Shown here: piece by piece, positions 1 through 8,594 of the stretch | How the letters are laid out: each line of letters begins with the position of its first letter | Position numbering within the stretch: the stretch's first letter is position 1 | Source of the DNA: Citrobacter amalonaticus | GTDB lineage: Bacteria > Pseudomonadota > Gammaproteobacteria > Enterobacterales > Enterobacteriaceae | DNA: 64,000 bases | Assembly (NCBI RefSeq): GCF_018252635.1 | Contig: NZ_JAGTXM010000001.1 | Location: 620,122 to 684,121, forward strand | Direction of reading: 5' to 3' | Program-made: the position numbers and the translations under genes | Notes under the pieces: generated by a model | What the model saw: the letters and a program-made list of their open reading frames with translations, nothing else | What the model was told of the DNA's origin: nothing | Databases searched by the model: none

Positions 1-706
1 GGGCGGCCTCTGCTTCCATATAGCTGTCGGATAGGGCCCATTGCCCTTCAGGCCGATGAGTGATTTTTTTATCATCCTGAGTGAGTTCCCACTGGTATAC
101 GCTGCCGTCGGCAAACTGATAGGCGATACAGGGATGCGTCTTTAAATCTGTCGGGGTTTGCGGAAAACCATAGCGACGAAAATGTTCCGGAGTACCCACA
201 ATCGCCATCTCCATATCGGGCGTAATGCGTACTGCGACCATGCCCTGGCCGACTTCAGGCCCCAGACGGACGCCGGCATCGAATCTTTCCTCGATGATAT
301 CGACGAACCGGCTCTCATTCATCAGTTCAAGCCTGATATCAGGATAGCGCTGTTTAAATACCGCAAGCTTTGGCAGCAGGCATTTATCAATCGCGTGCTG
401 GCTGGCATTGATACGCACCGTGCCGGAGGGCGTCTCTCGATAGTGCGCCAGCGTGGCAAGCCCAAGATCTAACGTATCAAATCCAGATGCCGTCTTCTGG
501 TAGAGCTGCTCGCCTGCTTGCGTTAGCGACAGTTTACGCGTGGTGCGCACCAGCAGCTGGACGCCCAGCCTTTCTTCAAGCTCACGAACAGAACGGCTTA
601 CCCCGGACTGAGCAAGCCCCAGCCGCTGAGCCGCCGCGGTAAAACTGCCTTCCCGCACCACCTGCATAAACAGGTACAGCTCGTTGTAGTTTTCCCTTTT
701 CGCCAT
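1..706 (-). CDS. LysR-family transcriptional regulator (C-terminus cut by window edge)
   Basis: Translating the minus strand from the ATG at 706 gives MAKRENYNELYLFMQVV followed by a classical LysR winged helix-turn-helix (SFTAAAQRLGLAQSGVSRSV). The substrate-binding domain then continues open to base 1, so about 235 residues are present and the C-terminus lies outside the window. It diverges from the exported hydrolase gene at 892, with 185 bp between them, the usual LysR/target layout. It resembles the second LysR of this window (6550-7449) in the ILRTTR-type stretch after the HTH. A role as activator of the hydrolase and pump genes is inferred from position; no effector can be deduced. Confidence 0.9.
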   Translation of the reverse strand, partial: MAKRENYNELYLFMQVVREGSFTAAAQRLGLAQSGVSRSVRELEERLGVQLLVRTTRKLSLTQAGEQLYQKTASGFDTLDLGLATLAHYRETPSGTVRINASQHAIDKCLLPKLAVFKQRYPDIRLELMNESRFVDIIEERFDAGVRLGPEVGQGMVAVRITPDMEMAIVGTPEHFRRYGFPQTPTDLKTHPCIAYQFADGSVYQWELTQDDKKITHRPEGQWALSDSYMEAEAA

Positions 707-734
707 TGAATAATTCCCCTGAATGACAGCAAGC

Positions 735-814
735 TCAGCACTAATTTATAACAATATGGTATTAATCTTAGCAGTAATCGCCCTCTAATCAGCACTAATT
801 CTGCTCACTATAAT
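735..814 (+). promoter_or_regulatory. Divergent promoter region with a 12-bp direct repeat
   Basis: The sequence TCAGCACTAATT occurs at 735-746 and exactly again at 789-800. A TATAAT hexamer sits at 809-814, oriented toward the hydrolase gene, without a good -35. The second repeat lies where a -35 would be. This fits a LysR-dependent activator site, but binding is inferred. Confidence 0.45.
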
Positions 815-891
815 GACCCCATCAAAACAAAGCACCGTAGCGTTGTCCGCAGGAAACCTGTATCTCTCTGTTGTTTTTTATGGGGATTTTT

Positions 892-2028
892 ATGAAAGCC
901 TTCACCCGAACGCTAAAAACCGCGATGCCGGCCATGCTGTTATTTGCATCATTAAGTGGAGTCACAACAATGTGTTATGCTGATTCAACCAATCCGAACG
1001 CCCCTGTATCCATGACAGATAAATGGGACAAGACCTTCGCCGAGAGCCAGAAAGTCGATCATCGTAAAGTCTCGTTCCCGAACCGATATGGCATCACCTT
1101 AGTGGGCGATCTTTACCTGCCCAAAGATCGTGGCGATCGCAAGCTGGCGGCGATTGCGGTCAGCGGGCCATTCGGCGCGGTGAAAGAGCAATCCAGCGGC
1201 CTGTATGCGCAGACGCTGGCGGAACAAGGGTTTGTTACCCTGGCGTTCGATCCTTCTTACACCGGGGAAAGCGGCGGCTATCCGCGAAACGTCGCCTCTC
1301 CGGATATCAACACTGAAGATTTCAGCGCGGCCGTGGATTTCTTAGGGCTGCAAAAAGAGGTGGATCGCAACCGTATCGGGCTGCTCGGTATTTGCGGCTG
1401 GGGTGGCATGGCGTTGAACGACGCCGCGATGGATACCCGCGTTAAAGCGGTGGCCACCAGCGTGATGTACGACATGAGCCGGGCGATGGGCCATGGCGTG
1501 GGTGATGGCAAAGACCGTTATTCCACCGCCGACCGTCGTGCTGTTCTGCAGTATCTGAATGAACAGCGCTGGAAGGATGCGCAGAGCGGAACGTTCGCTC
1601 ACGGTGGTCATGATATTAATGTCGACAGCAACGGCAAGGTCAGCGCGGGCGAGCGCATTCTGCCAGAAACGCTGCCGGCAAATCCGCATCCGGTACTGAA
1701 AGAGTTCTTCGATTACTATCGCATGCCGCGCGGCTTCCACGAACGTTCCGTTAACTCTATCGGGGCGTGGACGGCAACGATGCCGCTGTCATTTATGAAT
1801 ATGCCGCTGCTGAGCTACGCCAGTGAAATCACCATCCCGACGCTGATTGTGACCGGTGAGAAAGCGCATTCACGCTATTTTGCTGAAGATGCTTTCAAGG
1901 CGGTCGGCAGTAAAGACAAAGAGCTGGTGGTGGTGCCTGGGGCAAATCACGTGGATCTGTATGATAACGTTGCCGGAAAAATACCTTTCGCGAAGTTCGA
2001 ACAATTTTTCCAGACCAAACTGAAATAA
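892..2028 (+). CDS. Exported alpha/beta hydrolase, dienelactone-hydrolase-like (Cys nucleophile)
   Basis: The protein has about 378 residues. The ATG at 892 is chosen over upstream TTG/ATG codons because GGGGA precedes it at good spacing and it starts the signal peptide (MKAFTRTLKTAMP, hydrophobic stretch, cleavage near CYA-DS). The mature part is an alpha/beta hydrolase. The nucleophile elbow reads G-I-C-G-W-G, so the nucleophile is cysteine as in dienelactone hydrolase, not serine. The late VTGE acid region and the PGANHVDLY segment supply the likely Asp/Glu and His. It is a paralogue of the gene at 14958 (same elbow, same EDAF and KDKEL segments). The substrate is unknown. It is followed by a terminator and then a pump gene. 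Confidence 0.85.
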   Translation: MKAFTRTLKTAMPAMLLFASLSGVTTMCYADSTNPNAPVSMTDKWDKTFAESQKVDHRKVSFPNRYGITLVGDLYLPKDRGDRKLAAIAVSGPFGAVKEQSSGLYAQTLAEQGFVTLAFDPSYTGESGGYPRNVASPDINTEDFSAAVDFLGLQKEVDRNRIGLLGICGWGGMALNDAAMDTRVKAVATSVMYDMSRAMGHGVGDGKDRYSTADRRAVLQYLNEQRWKDAQSGTFAHGGHDINVDSNGKVSAGERILPETLPANPHPVLKEFFDYYRMPRGFHERSVNSIGAWTATMPLSFMNMPLLSYASEITIPTLIVTGEKAHSRYFAEDAFKAVGSKDKELVVVPGANHVDLYDNVAGKIPFAKFEQFFQTKLK

Positions 2029-2048
2029 ACCCTCTCCTGAATTGATGC

Positions 2049-2078
2049 AAAGCCACCGGCCTCTGGCAGGTGGCTTTT
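2049..2078 (+). terminator. Rho-independent terminator after the hydrolase gene
   Basis: AAAGCCACC (2049-2057) pairs with GGTGGCTTTT (2069-2078) around an 11-nt loop, and the descending arm ends in a T-run. It separates the hydrolase transcript from the pump gene that starts at 2103. Confidence 0.8.
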
Positions 2079-2102
2079 ATCCTGACCTTGTGAAATTTCA
2101 CT

Positions 2103-3296
2103 ATGTCGACGCTAAACCAAACACCATCACCTCATCATCAGCGCGCATACTGGGGCGGTATTTTTGCCATGACCCTGTGCGTGTTTGTGCTGATTGCTTC
2201 TGAATTTATGCCCGTCAGCCTGCTCACGCCGATTGCCCGTGACCTGGGCGTGACGGAGGGGTTGGCAGGACAGGGAATTGCTATCTCTGGCGCGTTGGCG
2301 GTCCTGACCAGCCTGACGCTTTCAACGCTGGCTGGAAAGATGAATCGTAAGTTTCTGCTGCTGGGAATGACGTTTCTGATGGCCGTATCGGGGCTTATTA
2401 TTGCGCTGGCTTCCAGTTATCTGGTGTATATGGCCGGTCGCGCGATGATTGGTATTGCGATTGGCGGATTCTGGTCGATGTCTGCGGCAACGGCGATTCG
2501 TCTGGTGCCGCAGCATCAGGTCACACGTGCGCTGGCGATTTTCAACGCCGGTAATGCGTTGGCTACGGTAGTGGCTGCACCGCTGGGGAGCTATCTTGGG
2601 GCCACAGTCGGATGGCGAGGCGCTTTCTTGTGCCTGGTCCCCATCGCGGTTGTTGCCTTTATCTGGCAGTGCATCAGCCTGCCTGGTATGGACGCTAATA
2701 AAAACCACACGCCACGTGGAGCGGTATTCCGCATACTTAGCCGCTGCGTGGTTGCGGTTGGCATGCTGGCCTGTGGCCTGTTTTTCATGGGTCAGTTTAC
2801 GCTATTTACCTATGTGCGCCCGTTCCTGGAGTCGGAGACGCAGGTTGACGCTTCTGGTTTATCGTTGATTTTACTGGTTATCGGTGTAGCCGGTTTTATT
2901 GGCACATTGATCGTCTCGACATTCCTCAACAGAAAATTCTACCTCACGCTGATGACCATACCTGGGTTGATGGCCGTCATTGCCATCGGCCTGATGCTGA
3001 CCGGGCATCAGGTCTGGACGGTTTCTCTGTTGTTAGGGTTATGGGGCATGCTGGCCACCTCCGCGCCAACCGGATGGTGGACATGGATTGCACGTACGTT
3101 GCCTGACAACGCTGAAGCCGGAGGCGGGCTCATGGTCGCGGTGATTCAGCTCTCCATCGCCCTTGGATCAACGGCAGGAGGCATCGTGTTTGACCACCTT
3201 GGTTGGCATAGCACGTTTGCCATGAGCAGTGTGCTGCTCCTCTGCGCGTGCGTACTAACCTTTTTTACCGCACGCCAGAAGGCCGGTGCGCGTTAA
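2103..3296 (+). CDS. MFS efflux transporter, NepI/AraJ-like
   Basis: This 397-residue protein has 12 predicted hydrophobic segments. The N-terminus (EFMPVSLLTPIARDLGV.EG.AGQ), the GRAMIGIAIGGFWSMSAA loop and the WW.WI.R.LPD.AE.GGG region match the NepI purine-ribonucleoside/sugar efflux subfamily of the major facilitator superfamily. Identity to NepI is only partial, so the substrate should not be taken from it. No clear Shine-Dalgarno precedes the ATG. The 3' end overlaps the convergent Lrp-like fragment by 4 bp. It probably exports a product or toxic compound related to the neighbouring exported hydrolase (inference). Confidence 0.85.
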   Translation: MSTLNQTPSPHHQRAYWGGIFAMTLCVFVLIASEFMPVSLLTPIARDLGVTEGLAGQGIAISGALAVLTSLTLSTLAGKMNRKFLLLGMTFLMAVSGLIIALASSYLVYMAGRAMIGIAIGGFWSMSAATAIRLVPQHQVTRALAIFNAGNALATVVAAPLGSYLGATVGWRGAFLCLVPIAVVAFIWQCISLPGMDANKNHTPRGAVFRILSRCVVAVGMLACGLFFMGQFTLFTYVRPFLESETQVDASGLSLILLVIGVAGFIGTLIVSTFLNRKFYLTLMTIPGLMAVIAIGLMLTGHQVWTVSLLLGLWGMLATSAPTGWWTWIARTLPDNAEAGGGLMVAVIQLSIALGSTAGGIVFDHLGWHSTFAMSSVLLLCACVLTFFTARQKAGAR

Positions 3297-3592
3297 TCCG
3301 GCGAGGGCCCGCGCTCCAGAAATGTGGGAAGCGCAATATAGCTGCGTACGGAGCGTACGCCCTCAAGGCTCTGAATCTCCATAAGGAAATTTTCCAGCGA
3401 TTCGGTATCGGCGGCGCGTACTTTGATAAAGACACTGCCGTCGCCGGCAACGGTGTGTAACTCTTCCACTTCCTTGCGGCTGGTGAACTGCAAAAGGGCG
3501 CGCGTTGCTTGATAGCTACTGGTGTCGATAACCAGAAACGTTAACAGCGACCGTCCCGGCTTGCAGCCATCCAGGACCGCTACGGTCCCCAA
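3293..3592 (-). pseudogene. Lrp/AsnC regulator remnant: ligand-binding domain only
   Basis: About 99 residues match the C-terminal RAM (AsnC ligand-binding) domain of Lrp-family regulators: GRSLLTFLVID, then ELHTVAGDGSVFIKV, then LEGVRSVRSYIAL. The usual 50-residue N-terminal HTH is absent. The only start in frame is a TTG at 3592. Reading upstream in the same frame there is a TGA at 3626-3628. Beyond it an ATG at 3712 begins an unrelated hydrophobic stretch (MNIYEIRRSVLNSVLL). This looks like a decayed regulator; a stand-alone RAM-domain protein is possible but has no ribosome-binding site. Confidence 0.6.
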
Positions 3593-4022
3593 AAAACGTG
3601 GGTAAAACCAAAAGAGTGAAAGCGCTCATCGATTTTCTGATAGCCAGAACGGCGTGATAAAAATCAGTAACACACTGTTAAGTACAGAGCGGCGAATCTC
3701 GTAGATGTTCATGGTGATCTTTGCGATTTATTAATTTTGTTCATTATTGATATCACAATTGTGCTGTTGTGCGAAGAAAGTCGTTGTTGTTACCTTTATG
3801 ATCGTTTTGACGAATAATCTTCGCATCGAATATGGCACCTTCATTAATTGGCGCGTTGCTTGCCAGATAATTGCACGCGCTAACCAGGGGCTTTACTGAT
3901 TCTGAAACTGAAAAAGGGCGTTGTTATTAACAGTCTTTAACAGGCGATACGGCTTCATCTGTCATAATTATCTGATTGCATACTAAAACAACGCCATTTT
4001 CCCGTCACGATATGAGGTATTA
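3593..4022. other. Intergenic region upstream of the alcohol dehydrogenase gene
   Basis: This 430-bp stretch has no convincing intact gene. Its left part holds the decayed open frame (3712 to 3626, minus strand) described with the Lrp remnant. The right part, AT-rich from about 3720, is presumably the promoter region of the dehydrogenase gene. A convincing operator was not identified. Confidence 0.5.
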
Positions 4023-5072
4023 ATGAAAACGGTTGGTTATGCAGCGCACGCTGCCGACGCGAAACTGGTTCCTTATCATTTTGAGCGTCGGGATTTACGT
4101 GAAAACGATGTCGCTATTGAAATTCTTTACTGCGGCGTTTGCCACTCAGACCTGCATACGGTCAATGGAGACTGGGGCCCGCAGCCTTATCCATTGATCC
4201 CGGGGCACGAAATTGTGGGGGTCGTCACGTCCGTGGGGCAGAATGTTAAAAAATATCATCCAGGCGATCATGTCGCCGTTGGCTGCATGGTGGATAGCTG
4301 TCTGCACTGCGATCAGTGTGAGCATGGCGAAGAGCAATTCTGTCGTAACGGGATGACTCCTACCTATGGCGCACCGGATCGCTTGAGCGGCGAAATCACT
4401 CAGGGCGGATACGCCAAACATATTGTCGTACGCGAAGAGTTTGTCCTGCGCGTGCCGGAAAATATGGACCTGGCAAAGACCGCGCCGATCCTTTGTGCTG
4501 GTATCACCACCTTCTCTCCGCTGCGTACCTGGAATGTGGGTTCGGGAAGTCGCGTTGGCGTGATCGGATTAGGCGGTCTGGGCCATATGGCGGTTAAGCT
4601 GGCCGTGGCGATGGGGGCCGAGGTGACCGTCATCAGCCGCAATAAGAACAAAGAGGAAGAGGCAAAGGCGCTGGGTGCGAAAGGCATTTTGCCTTCTTCC
4701 GATCCGCAGGCATTGCAGGATTCAGCCTGTGCATTCGATTTAATTATTGATACAGCACCCGTTAAGCATGACCTGAATATCTATACCCCGTTATTAGATA
4801 TTGATGGCTCGTTAGTCATTGTCGGCCAGGTTGGTCTGATGGATGAACCGCTCACGGTTCCTCTAATCATGGGACGCCGTCGCGTTGCGGGTTCGCTGAT
4901 CGGCGGCATTGCGGAAACCCAGGAAGTCCTGGATTTCTGCGCGAAGCACGATGTCTATCCTGAGTGCGAAATGATAAATATCGATCAGATCAACGATGCT
5001 TTCGCTCGCCTTGCACAGGGAGACATGGCCCACCGCTTCGTCATTGATATGGCCTCGCTGAGCGCTGAATAA
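4023..5072 (+). CDS. Zinc-dependent NAD(P)-alcohol dehydrogenase, YahK-like (CAD family)
   Basis: This 349-residue protein belongs to the medium-chain dehydrogenase family. The catalytic-zinc motif is GVCHSDLHT plus PGHEIVG. The structural-zinc cysteines are in DSCLHCDQCEHGEEQFC, and the nucleotide-binding loop is GLGGLGHMAVKLA. It aligns through its whole length with E. coli YahK, a broad-specificity aldehyde reductase. It likely reduces short-chain or aromatic aldehydes in the cytosol with NADPH. It is followed by a hairpin terminator (5087-5113). Together with the aldo/keto reductase at 7670 it points to carbonyl detoxification (inference). Confidence 0.9.
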   Translation: MKTVGYAAHAADAKLVPYHFERRDLRENDVAIEILYCGVCHSDLHTVNGDWGPQPYPLIPGHEIVGVVTSVGQNVKKYHPGDHVAVGCMVDSCLHCDQCEHGEEQFCRNGMTPTYGAPDRLSGEITQGGYAKHIVVREEFVLRVPENMDLAKTAPILCAGITTFSPLRTWNVGSGSRVGVIGLGGLGHMAVKLAVAMGAEVTVISRNKNKEEEAKALGAKGILPSSDPQALQDSACAFDLIIDTAPVKHDLNIYTPLLDIDGSLVIVGQVGLMDEPLTVPLIMGRRRVAGSLIGGIAETQEVLDFCAKHDVYPECEMINIDQINDAFARLAQGDMAHRFVIDMASLSAE

Positions 5073-5086
5073 ACGCAAATACACAG

Positions 5087-5113
5087 GCGGTAGTGCGCGT
5101 TTGCTACCGCTTT
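5087..5113 (+). terminator. Hairpin terminator after the alcohol dehydrogenase
   Basis: GCGGTAG (5087-5093) and CTACCGC (5104-5110) form a 7-bp stem with a 10-nt loop followed by TTT. The short T-run makes it a moderate terminator. Confidence 0.55.
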
Positions 5114-5173
5114 CACAACACCTCTGCGTCTTTTTAAAAACAGTCGCAATTAACATCGTCCGAGTGGCTCCTC

Positions 5174-5641
5174 ATGTTTATTTATTCAAAAACCCAACGT
5201 GTATTTTCCATATTTTCAGGAACGGTCATGTTGGGTCTTATATTCATGTGTTCGACTCTGGCGAGCGCGCGAAATACAGAGGGGGACGTAATGAAGATAA
5301 ATATCATACTTAACGATAAAACTCTTACCGCTACCTTGAATAACTCTCCTGTGAGCCGCGAGTTTGCGGCCTTATTGCCGCTTACGTTGCAACTCAAAGA
5401 TTATGCAGGGGAAGAGAAAATAAGTGACTTGCCTTCCCGGTTGACCACCGAAGGTTCACCTGAAGGAACGTCAGCAAAAAAAGGCGATATAACCCTTTAT
5501 GCCCCATGGGGAAATCTGGCTATTTTTTATAAATCTCATAGCTATGTGCCTGGCTTAATAAAACTTGGGCAATTAGATGAGCCGGACGCATTGCCCGTAC
5601 ACCCTGATACCTACAGCGCCAGATTTGAACTGTTGAGGTAA
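5174..5641 (+). CDS. Exported cyclophilin-like fold protein
   Basis: The protein has 155 residues from the first ATG. From about residue 40 it matches the bacterial cyclophilin-like domain (MKINIILNDKT, then LPLTLQLKDYAGEEK, then GDITLYAPWGNLAIFYK). Ahead of that, MFIYSKTQRVF plus a hydrophobic run ending LASA looks like a signal peptide, unusual because most family members start at the MKI position. The ATG at 5228 has a better ribosome-binding site (AGGA, 6 nt away) but leaves a poor signal peptide, so the start is uncertain. Peptidyl-prolyl isomerase activity has not been shown for this family. The CMD lipoprotein follows 27 bp downstream, probably in the same transcript. Confidence 0.75.
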   Translation: MFIYSKTQRVFSIFSGTVMLGLIFMCSTLASARNTEGDVMKINIILNDKTLTATLNNSPVSREFAALLPLTLQLKDYAGEEKISDLPSRLTTEGSPEGTSAKKGDITLYAPWGNLAIFYKSHSYVPGLIKLGQLDEPDALPVHPDTYSARFELLR

Positions 5642-5668
5642 TCATCGTCACTCGGCGGGAGAACATGA

Positions 5669-6460
5669 ATGATAAGCAGAACATTTCTGGCGATTCTTTC
5701 TCTGTTATTGATGAGCGGATGCGTTTCCCAAACCACGCAAAACAGGAGTTTGAAAATGACATCAAAAGATACACATGGCGCCGTTGCTGAAGTCGCACCC
5801 GCTATGGCTGCGTATGCTGAACGATTTATTGAAAAAGATCTCTGGAATCGTCCGGAGTTGTCACGTCGCGACCGAAGCCTGGTCACGATTGCAGCACTCA
5901 TCAGTCGGAATGATACGGCTGAGCTTCCGCACTACCTTAACGTGGCGCTGGATAGCGGCGTGAAGCCCGCTGAAATCTCCGAGGTTATTACCCATCTGGC
6001 ATTTTATGCTGGCTGGCCAAACGCCACCTCTGCGGCGCTGGTTGCCCGCAACGTCTTTGCGCACCGCCATATCGATACGGCATCCTTGCCAGGGGATAAA
6101 GTGGATTTCCTGCCTCTGGATAAAGCGTCGGAAAACCAACGTGCTACGATGGTTGAGTCAAACTTTGGCAAGGTATCACCGGGGGTAGTGAGATATACCA
6201 CGGATGCACTATTCCTTGACCTGTGGCTGCGGCCGGGTCTGGCACCACGGGACCGAAGCCTGGTAACGGTTAGCGCACTGGTTACCGCCGGGCAAGTGGC
6301 GCAAGTGCCGTATCATCTTAATCGGGCGATGGATAATGGTTTGACCCAGACTCAGGCCTCAGAGGTCTTGACACAGCTGGCCTTTGTGGCGGGCTGGCCA
6401 AACATTTTCTCAGCCTTACCTGTATTTAAAGAGGTATTTACAGGCAGGAATCACACCTGA
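5669..6460 (+). CDS. Lipoprotein with tandem carboxymuconolactone-decarboxylase domains
   Basis: This 263-residue protein starts after GGGAG. The N-terminus, a hydrophobic run ending LLMSGC, is a lipobox with Cys17, so it is probably lipid-anchored. Two CMD repeats follow: SRRDRSLVTIAAL...LPHYLNVALDSGV...HLAFYAGWPNA, then PRDRSLVTVSALV...VPYHLNRAMDNGL...LAFVAGWPNI. Neither repeat has the CxxC of AhpD peroxidases, so peroxidase activity is not expected; the conserved His favours the gamma-CMD type. Envelope location is odd for this normally cytosolic fold. Co-transcription with the cyclophilin-like gene is likely. Confidence 0.85.
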   Translation: MISRTFLAILSLLLMSGCVSQTTQNRSLKMTSKDTHGAVAEVAPAMAAYAERFIEKDLWNRPELSRRDRSLVTIAALISRNDTAELPHYLNVALDSGVKPAEISEVITHLAFYAGWPNATSAALVARNVFAHRHIDTASLPGDKVDFLPLDKASENQRATMVESNFGKVSPGVVRYTTDALFLDLWLRPGLAPRDRSLVTVSALVTAGQVAQVPYHLNRAMDNGLTQTQASEVLTQLAFVAGWPNIFSALPVFKEVFTGRNHT

Positions 6461-6475
6461 CGGATGACGATTCGC

Positions 6476-6509
6476 AAAAGCCGGGACCTGAACAGATGCT
6501 GGCTTTTTT
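6476..6509 (+). terminator. Rho-independent terminator after the CMD lipoprotein gene
   Basis: AAAAGCC (6476-6482) pairs with GGCTTTT (6501-6507) and the descending arm runs into further Ts. It lies between two convergent genes. Confidence 0.7.
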
Positions 6510-6549
6510 CTCCCAGGAGTCACATGTCGTTAATCCTGCCGGGGCCTGT

Positions 6550-7449
6550 TCAGGGATGTTTGTAGTGGCGCAGCGCGTCAATCACGAGCTGGAAAGCTTT
6601 CGAGTGATTTCTGTTTTCCGGATAGTAAATGTAATAACCATCCCAGTAAGGACACCAGTCTTCAAGGACGCTAATCAGTTCGCCGCGGGCGAGCTGTTTC
6701 TCTGCTATATCACGGGGAACGTGTGCCAGCCCGTATCCTTCTATAGCGGCCTGCAAATTCTGATAGATACGACTAAACACAAGCTGACCGCTGACCTTGA
6801 CGTTCAGGCTCTTTCCCTCTTTTTCGAACTCCCAGACATACAAATTACCGTGGGTGGGAAACCGAAGATTGATGCAGTTGTGATCAATAAGATCGTTAGG
6901 ATGCTGCGGGTAAGGGTGACGGGAAAAATAATCAGGAGAACCGACGACAGCAAAGCGCACATCCGGGCCGATACGCACTGAGATCATGCCATTAGATATT
7001 TGCTCACCGAGCCGCGTTCCTGCATCAAAGCGGCCAGAGACAATATCCGTCAGCGCATAGTCATCAATCAGCTCCAGAGTAATATCCGGGTATTCCTTAA
7101 GTAGCGGCTCAAGCTTGGGCCATATCACAGAGCCAATTGCATAATCTGACGTTGATATACGTACCGTACCGGCGGCTTTACTGTTGAGGTCCTTCAGTGA
7201 CTGTAATCGCCCCTGGATCCCATCGATATAAGGGCCGAGGTCATCGAACATGGATTGCCCTATATCGGTCAACGAAATACTGCGCGTGGTGCGGGTCAGA
7301 AGTTTCATCCCAAGACGGGATTCGAGGGTTCGAATAGTATGGCTGAGGGCTGATTGTGAAACGCCTAAATGTGCCGCTGCTTTGGTAAAGCTCTTTTCAC
7401 GCGCGACGACTATAAACGCCATTAAATCATTAAGGTTTTCCCGTGCCAA
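6550..7449 (-). CDS. LysR-family transcriptional regulator
   Basis: The protein has 299 residues from a TTG at 7449, chosen because AGGGGGG stands just upstream and the protein then begins with the typical LARENLNDLMAF; the ATG at 7503 would add an atypical 18-residue leader. The HTH is SFTKAAAHLGVSQSALSHTI. The RTTRSISLTDIGQ linker and a full type-2 periplasmic-binding-fold effector domain follow. It diverges from the aldo/keto reductase gene, which it probably controls (inference). It is related in layout to the LysR at the left edge. Confidence 0.9.
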   Translation of the reverse strand: MARENLNDLMAFIVVAREKSFTKAAAHLGVSQSALSHTIRTLESRLGMKLLTRTTRSISLTDIGQSMFDDLGPYIDGIQGRLQSLKDLNSKAAGTVRISTSDYAIGSVIWPKLEPLLKEYPDITLELIDDYALTDIVSGRFDAGTRLGEQISNGMISVRIGPDVRFAVVGSPDYFSRHPYPQHPNDLIDHNCINLRFPTHGNLYVWEFEKEGKSLNVKVSGQLVFSRIYQNLQAAIEGYGLAHVPRDIAEKQLARGELISVLEDWCPYWDGYYIYYPENRNHSKAFQLVIDALRHYKHP

Positions 7450-7569
7450 CCTGCCCCCCCCTACTGCCAAAAGAAAGTGATGGACTAGTGTAGCGTAATG
7501 CATAGCGAAGGGGCACTTAATGGATAGGTAATTTACGGCGTTAAGCAGGTCGATTTTCTGGGGCGTAAT

Positions 7570-7588
7570 TTATGAAAATCGTGCATAA
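7570..7588. promoter_or_regulatory. Candidate LysR-type box between lysR and the aldo/keto reductase gene
   Basis: TTATG (7570-7574) and CATAA (7584-7588) form an interrupted dyad of the T-N11-A class in the divergent intergenic region. The assignment to the adjacent LysR is inferred from position. Confidence 0.35.
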
Positions 7589-7669
7589 GTCATATCAGAT
7601 TTCGCGTCTTACTGATTTCTGTCTTTTTATTCTAGAATGATTATTCAGCTATGGCAGAGGAATTCAAAA

Positions 7670-8542
7670 GTGGATTATTCATTATTAAACAATAATCTGA
7701 AAATGCCGATGGCCGGTTTTGGTGTTTTTCAGGTAACAGAGAAAGAAGAATGTAAACAGTCAGTATTGACTGCTATTCGTACAGGCTACCGCCTTATCGA
7801 TACCGCAGCAGTTTACGGTAATGAAGATGCCGTTGGTGACGCAGTGCGCGAGGCTATTGCCGAAGGGTTATGTAGCCGCGAAGAGCTATTTATTACCTCA
7901 AAACTGTGGGTACAGGACATGGCCAGTTACGATATGGCCAAAGCAGGGATTGAGGCGTCGTTAGAAAAATCAGGGCTGGAATATTTTGACCTTTATTTAC
8001 TGCATCAGGCTATGCGTGATTACTTCAGCGCGTGGCGAGCACTGGAAGATGCCTATGATGCCGGTAAGCTTAAAGCGATTGGGGTGTCCAATTTCTATGC
8101 TCATGTATTAGCAAACTTCTGCGAAACCGTCAGAATCAGGCCAATGGTGAATCAGGTTGAATTGCATCCTTACTTTGCGCAGCCTGCTGCACTTGAAACC
8201 ATGAAGTATTACAACGTTCAGCCGGAAGCATGGGCCCCCTTAGGCGGCGGAAGGCATAAGCCCTATGAAAATGAAATGCTGCAGCGAATTGCTGATACTC
8301 ACAAAAAAACAGTTGCTCAGGTTGTCCTGCGCTGGAATGTGCAGCGTGGTGTCACTGTTATCCCTAAATCCACCCGTCAGGAACGTATTGAAGAGAACTT
8401 TGCCATCTGGGATTTCGCATTGACTGAGAATGAAATGGAACAAATTAACACGCTCGATTTAGGCTACGTTGGTGATGCCGTGAAACACTTTAATCCAGAA
8501 TTTGTGCGTGGCTGTCTTGGTGTGAAAATTCACGATCGCTAA
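7670..8542 (+). CDS. Aldo/keto reductase
   Basis: The protein has 290 residues from a GTG at 7670. That start is preferred because GAGG lies 9 nt upstream and the protein then begins like family members (DYSLLNNNLKMPMAGFGVFQ). An ATG at 7637 would add 11 residues. The catalytic tetrad is visible, numbered from the GTG: Asp44 and Tyr49 in LIDTAAVYGNE, Lys78 in ITSKLW, His112 in LYLLHQA. Late motifs PKSTRQERIEEN and GVSNF fit NADPH binding. It likely reduces aldehydes or 2-oxoaldehydes (DkgA/methylglyoxal-reductase type) in the cytosol; the exact substrate is unknown. Confidence 0.9.
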   Translation: MDYSLLNNNLKMPMAGFGVFQVTEKEECKQSVLTAIRTGYRLIDTAAVYGNEDAVGDAVREAIAEGLCSREELFITSKLWVQDMASYDMAKAGIEASLEKSGLEYFDLYLLHQAMRDYFSAWRALEDAYDAGKLKAIGVSNFYAHVLANFCETVRIRPMVNQVELHPYFAQPAALETMKYYNVQPEAWAPLGGGRHKPYENEMLQRIADTHKKTVAQVVLRWNVQRGVTVIPKSTRQERIEENFAIWDFALTENEMEQINTLDLGYVGDAVKHFNPEFVRGCLGVKIHDR

Positions 8543-8553
8543 CGCTGATCTGG

Positions 8554-8585
8554 GTATTGAGCCCTCAATAATGAAGGCTCAATAC
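8554..8585. terminator. Bidirectional terminator between convergent genes
   Basis: GTATTGAGCC (8554-8563) and GGCTCAATAC (8576-8585) form a perfect 10-bp stem with a 12-nt loop between the convergent aldo/keto reductase and hydrolase genes. Confidence 0.7.
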
Positions 8586-8594
8586 GACTTCTTT

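Noticed and set aside
5669-6460. AhpD-type peroxidase function for the CMD lipoprotein
   Set aside because: The CxxC pair required for AhpD activity is missing from both repeats.
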